DNA of 64,000 bases. Origin: Sphingobacterium humi. Its GTDB lineage: Bacteria > Bacteroidota > Bacteroidia > Sphingobacteriales > Sphingobacteriaceae. The notes beneath the pieces were generated by a model. That model searched no databases and was not told the DNA's origin. It saw only the letters and a list, made by a program, of their open reading frames with translations. How positions within the stretch are numbered: the first letter of the stretch is position 1; each line of letters starts with the position of its first letter. Of the stretch, positions 61,524 through 64,000 are shown in pieces. A program made the translations under genes and the position numbers. The stretch lies in the NCBI RefSeq assembly GCF_009768885.1, contig NZ_WSQA01000012.1:62001-126000 (forward strand), written 5' to 3'.

Positions 61524-62834
61524 ATGAAATACTTAACCATCTATTTATATATACAGTTTGTTTGTTGTTTAGTTAGTGATCTGAAGGGGCAAGAAACCCC
61601 ATTGTCCCTTGCAGATTGCATTCACCTGGCCATGCAACAAAACCCAGCGCTGAAAAAGGATGAGCTGCAGATCAACCGGGCTGATTTACGCTATAAGCAG
61701 GCGAAATACGACCGCCTTCCTCGCGTGGAAGCTGGCGCCGATCATGCCATTAGCCAAGGTCGCAGTATCGACCCCACCACCAACCAATATATCGATAAAA
61801 ACAACAGCTTCGGCTCGCAATATGCCAATTTAAACATCCCTATTTTTAATGGCTTCGCCATCCTGAACAATATTCGCCGGCAAGCCTATGCCAAGGAGGC
61901 CGGAAAACTCGAGTTTGATAGCCGCCGCAACGAGTTAAAATTGGATGTGATTGAAGCTTATATTAAGGTGCTGACCGCACAGGATATGTTGCAACAGATC
62001 GAGGGGCAACTCATCGTTACCAAGGAACAATTGCACCGCCACGAAGTGCTGAACAAGGAGGGTGCCGTGGCACCAGGCGATCTGTACGACATTAAAGGCC
62101 AGTACAATAGCGACTTGAATCTATTAGCCCAAACCAAGCAAAGTTTGAACGAAGCGAAACTGATGCTGGCCAGCTTGATGAATATGGATCCTGCGCAGTT
62201 GCCTGCCCTGCAAACCCTGGCTACCGACCAGGTTTTTGTGGCCCAGCAAGCCGATGCTTTGTTTCAGCAAGCCTTGCATGCCCTGCCGGAGTATAAAGCC
62301 TTAGATTGGCGAATAAAGGAAATGGAGGCCCAGATACAGGTTGCTCGATCGGCCTATTTTCCCTCGCTTTCTTTTGGCGGCGGCCTAAATTCCAATTACA
62401 GTAAGGAGGGAGGGAATCCGTTTACACAAATGAAAAACAACCTGCGCAAGTCGGTTTTTCTGAGTTTATCCATCCCTATTTTCAATCGTTTTACGACCAG
62501 AACGCAGGTGCGTTTGGCACAAGTCGATTTGCAGGAAGCCGATTATAATAAGGATATCTTGAGCAATGAGCTGCGCCGACAAACAGCAAAGGCGGTGTTC
62601 GATTTACGTACCGCACAAATAACCGTGCAAAACCTGAAGGAGCAAGCCGAAAACTACAGCGAAGCCTTCCGCATTGCACAGGTGCATTTCGATGCCGGCA
62701 ACAGTAATTCCGTCATCTACCTCACCGCCAAAAACAAATTAGACAACACCCGTAGCCTCTTATTAATCAAGCAATACGAGTATTTGCTGCAAAAATATAT
62801 TAATGATTACTATGCAGGTGCATTAAATTTATAA
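61524..62834 (+). CDS. TolC-family outer-membrane efflux channel
   Basis: This 436-residue protein starts at 61524 with a signal peptide (MKYLTIYLYIQFVCCLVSDLKGQ region); an in-frame ATG at 61497 and a TTG at 61485 would place the start over the promoter element. It has the two-repeat TolC layout: LSLADCIHLAMQQNPALKKDELQI, long alpha-helical stretches, VARSAYFPSLSFGGGLN, and the second OEP repeat with NRADLRYKQAKYD and FRIAQVHFDAGNSNS. It should form the exit duct for the adaptor-permease system. The sigma-54 regulator gene starts 16 bp after its stop. Confidence 0.93.
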   Translation: MKYLTIYLYIQFVCCLVSDLKGQETPLSLADCIHLAMQQNPALKKDELQINRADLRYKQAKYDRLPRVEAGADHAISQGRSIDPTTNQYIDKNNSFGSQYANLNIPIFNGFAILNNIRRQAYAKEAGKLEFDSRRNELKLDVIEAYIKVLTAQDMLQQIEGQLIVTKEQLHRHEVLNKEGAVAPGDLYDIKGQYNSDLNLLAQTKQSLNEAKLMLASLMNMDPAQLPALQTLATDQVFVAQQADALFQQALHALPEYKALDWRIKEMEAQIQVARSAYFPSLSFGGGLNSNYSKEGGNPFTQMKNNLRKSVFLSLSIPIFNRFTTRTQVRLAQVDLQEADYNKDILSNELRRQTAKAVFDLRTAQITVQNLKEQAENYSEAFRIAQVHFDAGNSNSVIYLTAKNKLDNTRSLLLIKQYEYLLQKYINDYYAGALNL

Positions 62835-62850
62835 GTAACTTAGCCAGAGC

Positions 62851-64000
62851 ATGAAGAAGGCAACCGTACTCGTTGTAGATGATGATCAGGATTTATTAAC
62901 CGCCACCCGTATCCTGTTAAGACCCAAAGTAAAAGAGGTTATTGTAGAACATAACCCCGAAAAGCTATTGCATATCTTGGAGAAAAATAAAGTCGATATC
63001 CTACTCTTGGATATGAACTTTAAGAGTGCCATTAATACGGGAAACGAAGGGTTATTCTGGTTAGCCAAAGTAAAGGCGCATTTTCCGCAGGTGCAGGTCA
63101 TTATGATCACGGCTTATGCTGCGGTCGATCTGGCTGTGAAATCGCTGAAGCAAGGTGCAGCCGACTTTATCGTGAAGCCTTGGCAGAATGAGCAATTGCT
63201 GCTGACGATAAGTACGGTGTTGGACGAAAACAGACCGCAGGAGACGAAAGTTAAAAACCAGCCAAGCAATCAGGGCATCGTCGGGAAGTCGGCCCAGATG
63301 GAAGAGCTCTTTTATAAATTAGATAAGGTAGCTCCTACTGAGGCCAATATCTTAATCCTTGGCGAGAATGGTACCGGTAAAGACCTCATTGCCCACGCGA
63401 TACACGAGCGATCCTTGCGCCATAAAAACGCCTTTGTGAAAGTGGATGTAGGCTCGCTGACGGAGAGCTTGTTTGAGAGTGAACTCTTCGGTTATAAAAA
63501 AGGCGCATTTACCGATGCCCGCGAAGACCGCAAGGGACGTTTTGAAAATGCCGATCACGGCACTTTGTTTTTAGATGAAATCGGAAACATCAACCTGCAG
63601 CAGCAGGCCAAGCTACTTAGCGTATTGCAAAACCGCGCCGTGGTGCCCTTGGGCTCCAGTCAGCCCGTTGCCATCGACATCCGCCTGATATCGGCCACCA
63701 ATGTGCCCCTGAAAGCCTTGGCCGAGGAGTCCCGATTCCGGAAAGATTTAATCTATCGCATCAATACCTTGGAAATTCAGGTGCCCGCATTACGCGAGCG
63801 GACGGATGATATTCCGTTGCTGGCCAACCATTTCTTAGCCTTCTATAACCAAAAATACCATAAGGCCATTAGTGGCCTAGAAGCCGATGCCTTGCAGAAA
63901 CTAAAACAATACCATTTCCCGGGCAATGTGCGCGAGCTGCAATACAGCATCGAACGGGCAGTCATCATGTCGGACCAAAGCAGCCTGCGTGCCGACGATA
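62851..64000 (+). CDS. NtrC-family sigma-54-dependent response regulator (3' truncated by window)
   Basis: The first 383 residues are seen. A receiver domain (1-125) has acidic residues D10-D12, phospho-acceptor D54 (LLLDMNF), T87 (MITAYA) and K109 (FIVKPW). An AAA+ domain follows (about 140 on) with GIVGKSAQMEEL, Walker A GENGTGKD (171-178), GAFTDA in place of the classic GAFTGA (218-223), Walker B GTLFLDEIGN and LRERTDDIPLLANHF. The Fis-type DNA-binding end lies outside. It should activate sigma-54 promoters, likely those of the adaptor and tolC units next to it. It is 16 bp after the tolC stop, so it is under its own regulation. Confidence 0.94.
   Translation, partial: MKKATVLVVDDDQDLLTATRILLRPKVKEVIVEHNPEKLLHILEKNKVDILLLDMNFKSAINTGNEGLFWLAKVKAHFPQVQVIMITAYAAVDLAVKSLKQGAADFIVKPWQNEQLLLTISTVLDENRPQETKVKNQPSNQGIVGKSAQMEELFYKLDKVAPTEANILILGENGTGKDLIAHAIHERSLRHKNAFVKVDVGSLTESLFESELFGYKKGAFTDAREDRKGRFENADHGTLFLDEIGNINLQQQAKLLSVLQNRAVVPLGSSQPVAIDIRLISATNVPLKALAEESRFRKDLIYRINTLEIQVPALRERTDDIPLLANHFLAFYNQKYHKAISGLEADALQKLKQYHFPGNVRELQYSIERAVIMSDQSSLRADD

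Noticed and set aside
1..64000. tRNA, rRNA, 4.5S RNA, tmRNA or riboswitch genes
   Set aside because: I looked through the intergenic regions by eye and recognised none; most gaps are short or repeat-filled. A covariance-model search would be decisive.

Overview
The window looks like chromosomal DNA of a Bacteroidota bacterium, most likely family Sphingobacteriaceae (Sphingobacterium/Pedobacter type). The reasons are an outer-membrane beta-barrel protein paired with a GLPGLI-family protein, a GldC homologue, an Hc1-type histone-H1-like protein, an S46 dipeptidyl-peptidase, a bacillithiol gene (bshA), LytTR response regulator/propeller-kinase pairing, almost no Shine-Dalgarno sequences, and many copies of the Bacteroidota -7 promoter element TAnnTTTG. 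Most of the window is core genome with clean operons. No phage, insertion sequence, CRISPR array, rRNA or tRNA gene was recognised.

Layout. 1-1.8 kb: end of an outer-membrane barrel gene plus GLPGLI protein. 1.9-4.3 kb (minus): histone-like protein and a DPP7-type S46 peptidase. 4.4-6.8 kb (plus): DEAD-box helicase, small membrane protein, GldC, EVE-domain protein. 6.8-7.4 kb: repeat-rich gap with a 46-bp inverted repeat pair. 7.4-11.4 kb: LytTR regulator and its propeller histidine kinase. 11.4-18.4 kb (minus): ileS, DksA-like protein, lspA, M28 peptidase, RmlD-like reductase, acyl-CoA thioesterase. 18.6-28.2 kb: HesB/IscA-type protein, glyA, ECF sigma factor, membrane Zn-protease, ffh, nuoA-nuoB, purK-purE, and a Tat-exported sugar isomerase-like protein. 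28.3-31.3 kb: pyrH-frr, bshA, arfB. 31.3-32.1 kb: second repeat-rich gap. 32.1-45.5 kb: CbpM/CbpA-type chaperones, ferritin, a GntR(YtrA)/ABC operon with a visible operator, tatC-rpiB-M28, the DUF177-rpmF-plsX-fabH-accB-accC lipid operon, and queH. 45.6-47.5 kb: a surface lipoprotein and a SirB1-type protein.

47.5-64 kb is the most distinctive region. It is a 13-kb minus-strand cassette with a periplasmic adaptor (HlyD/MFP), an ABC ATPase, four tandem paralogous MacB/FtsX permeases of about 800 residues and a second ABC ATPase. It is followed by an outer-membrane barrel gene (minus), a TolC-type channel (plus) and an NtrC-type sigma-54 response regulator cut by the window end. Upstream of both the adaptor gene and the tolC gene lie paired 18-bp dyads of consensus CTGTTCGYTAYYGAACAG, spaced 21-22 bp apart. 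In both cases they sit about 73 bp upstream of a TTGGCA -24-like element. This geometry suggests that the neighbouring NtrC-type regulator activates both transcription units from tandem enhancer sites.

Non-coding structure of note includes six copies of a GTCGAA/CGTCAGT repeat family, a 33-bp three-unit 11-mer repeat found twice in opposite orientation 24 kb apart, and two heptanucleotide arrays inside the ABC cassette. Coordinates of conserved genes are firm. Start codons were chosen by family conservation where the longest reading frame was clearly extended. All functional statements are from sequence reading alone.
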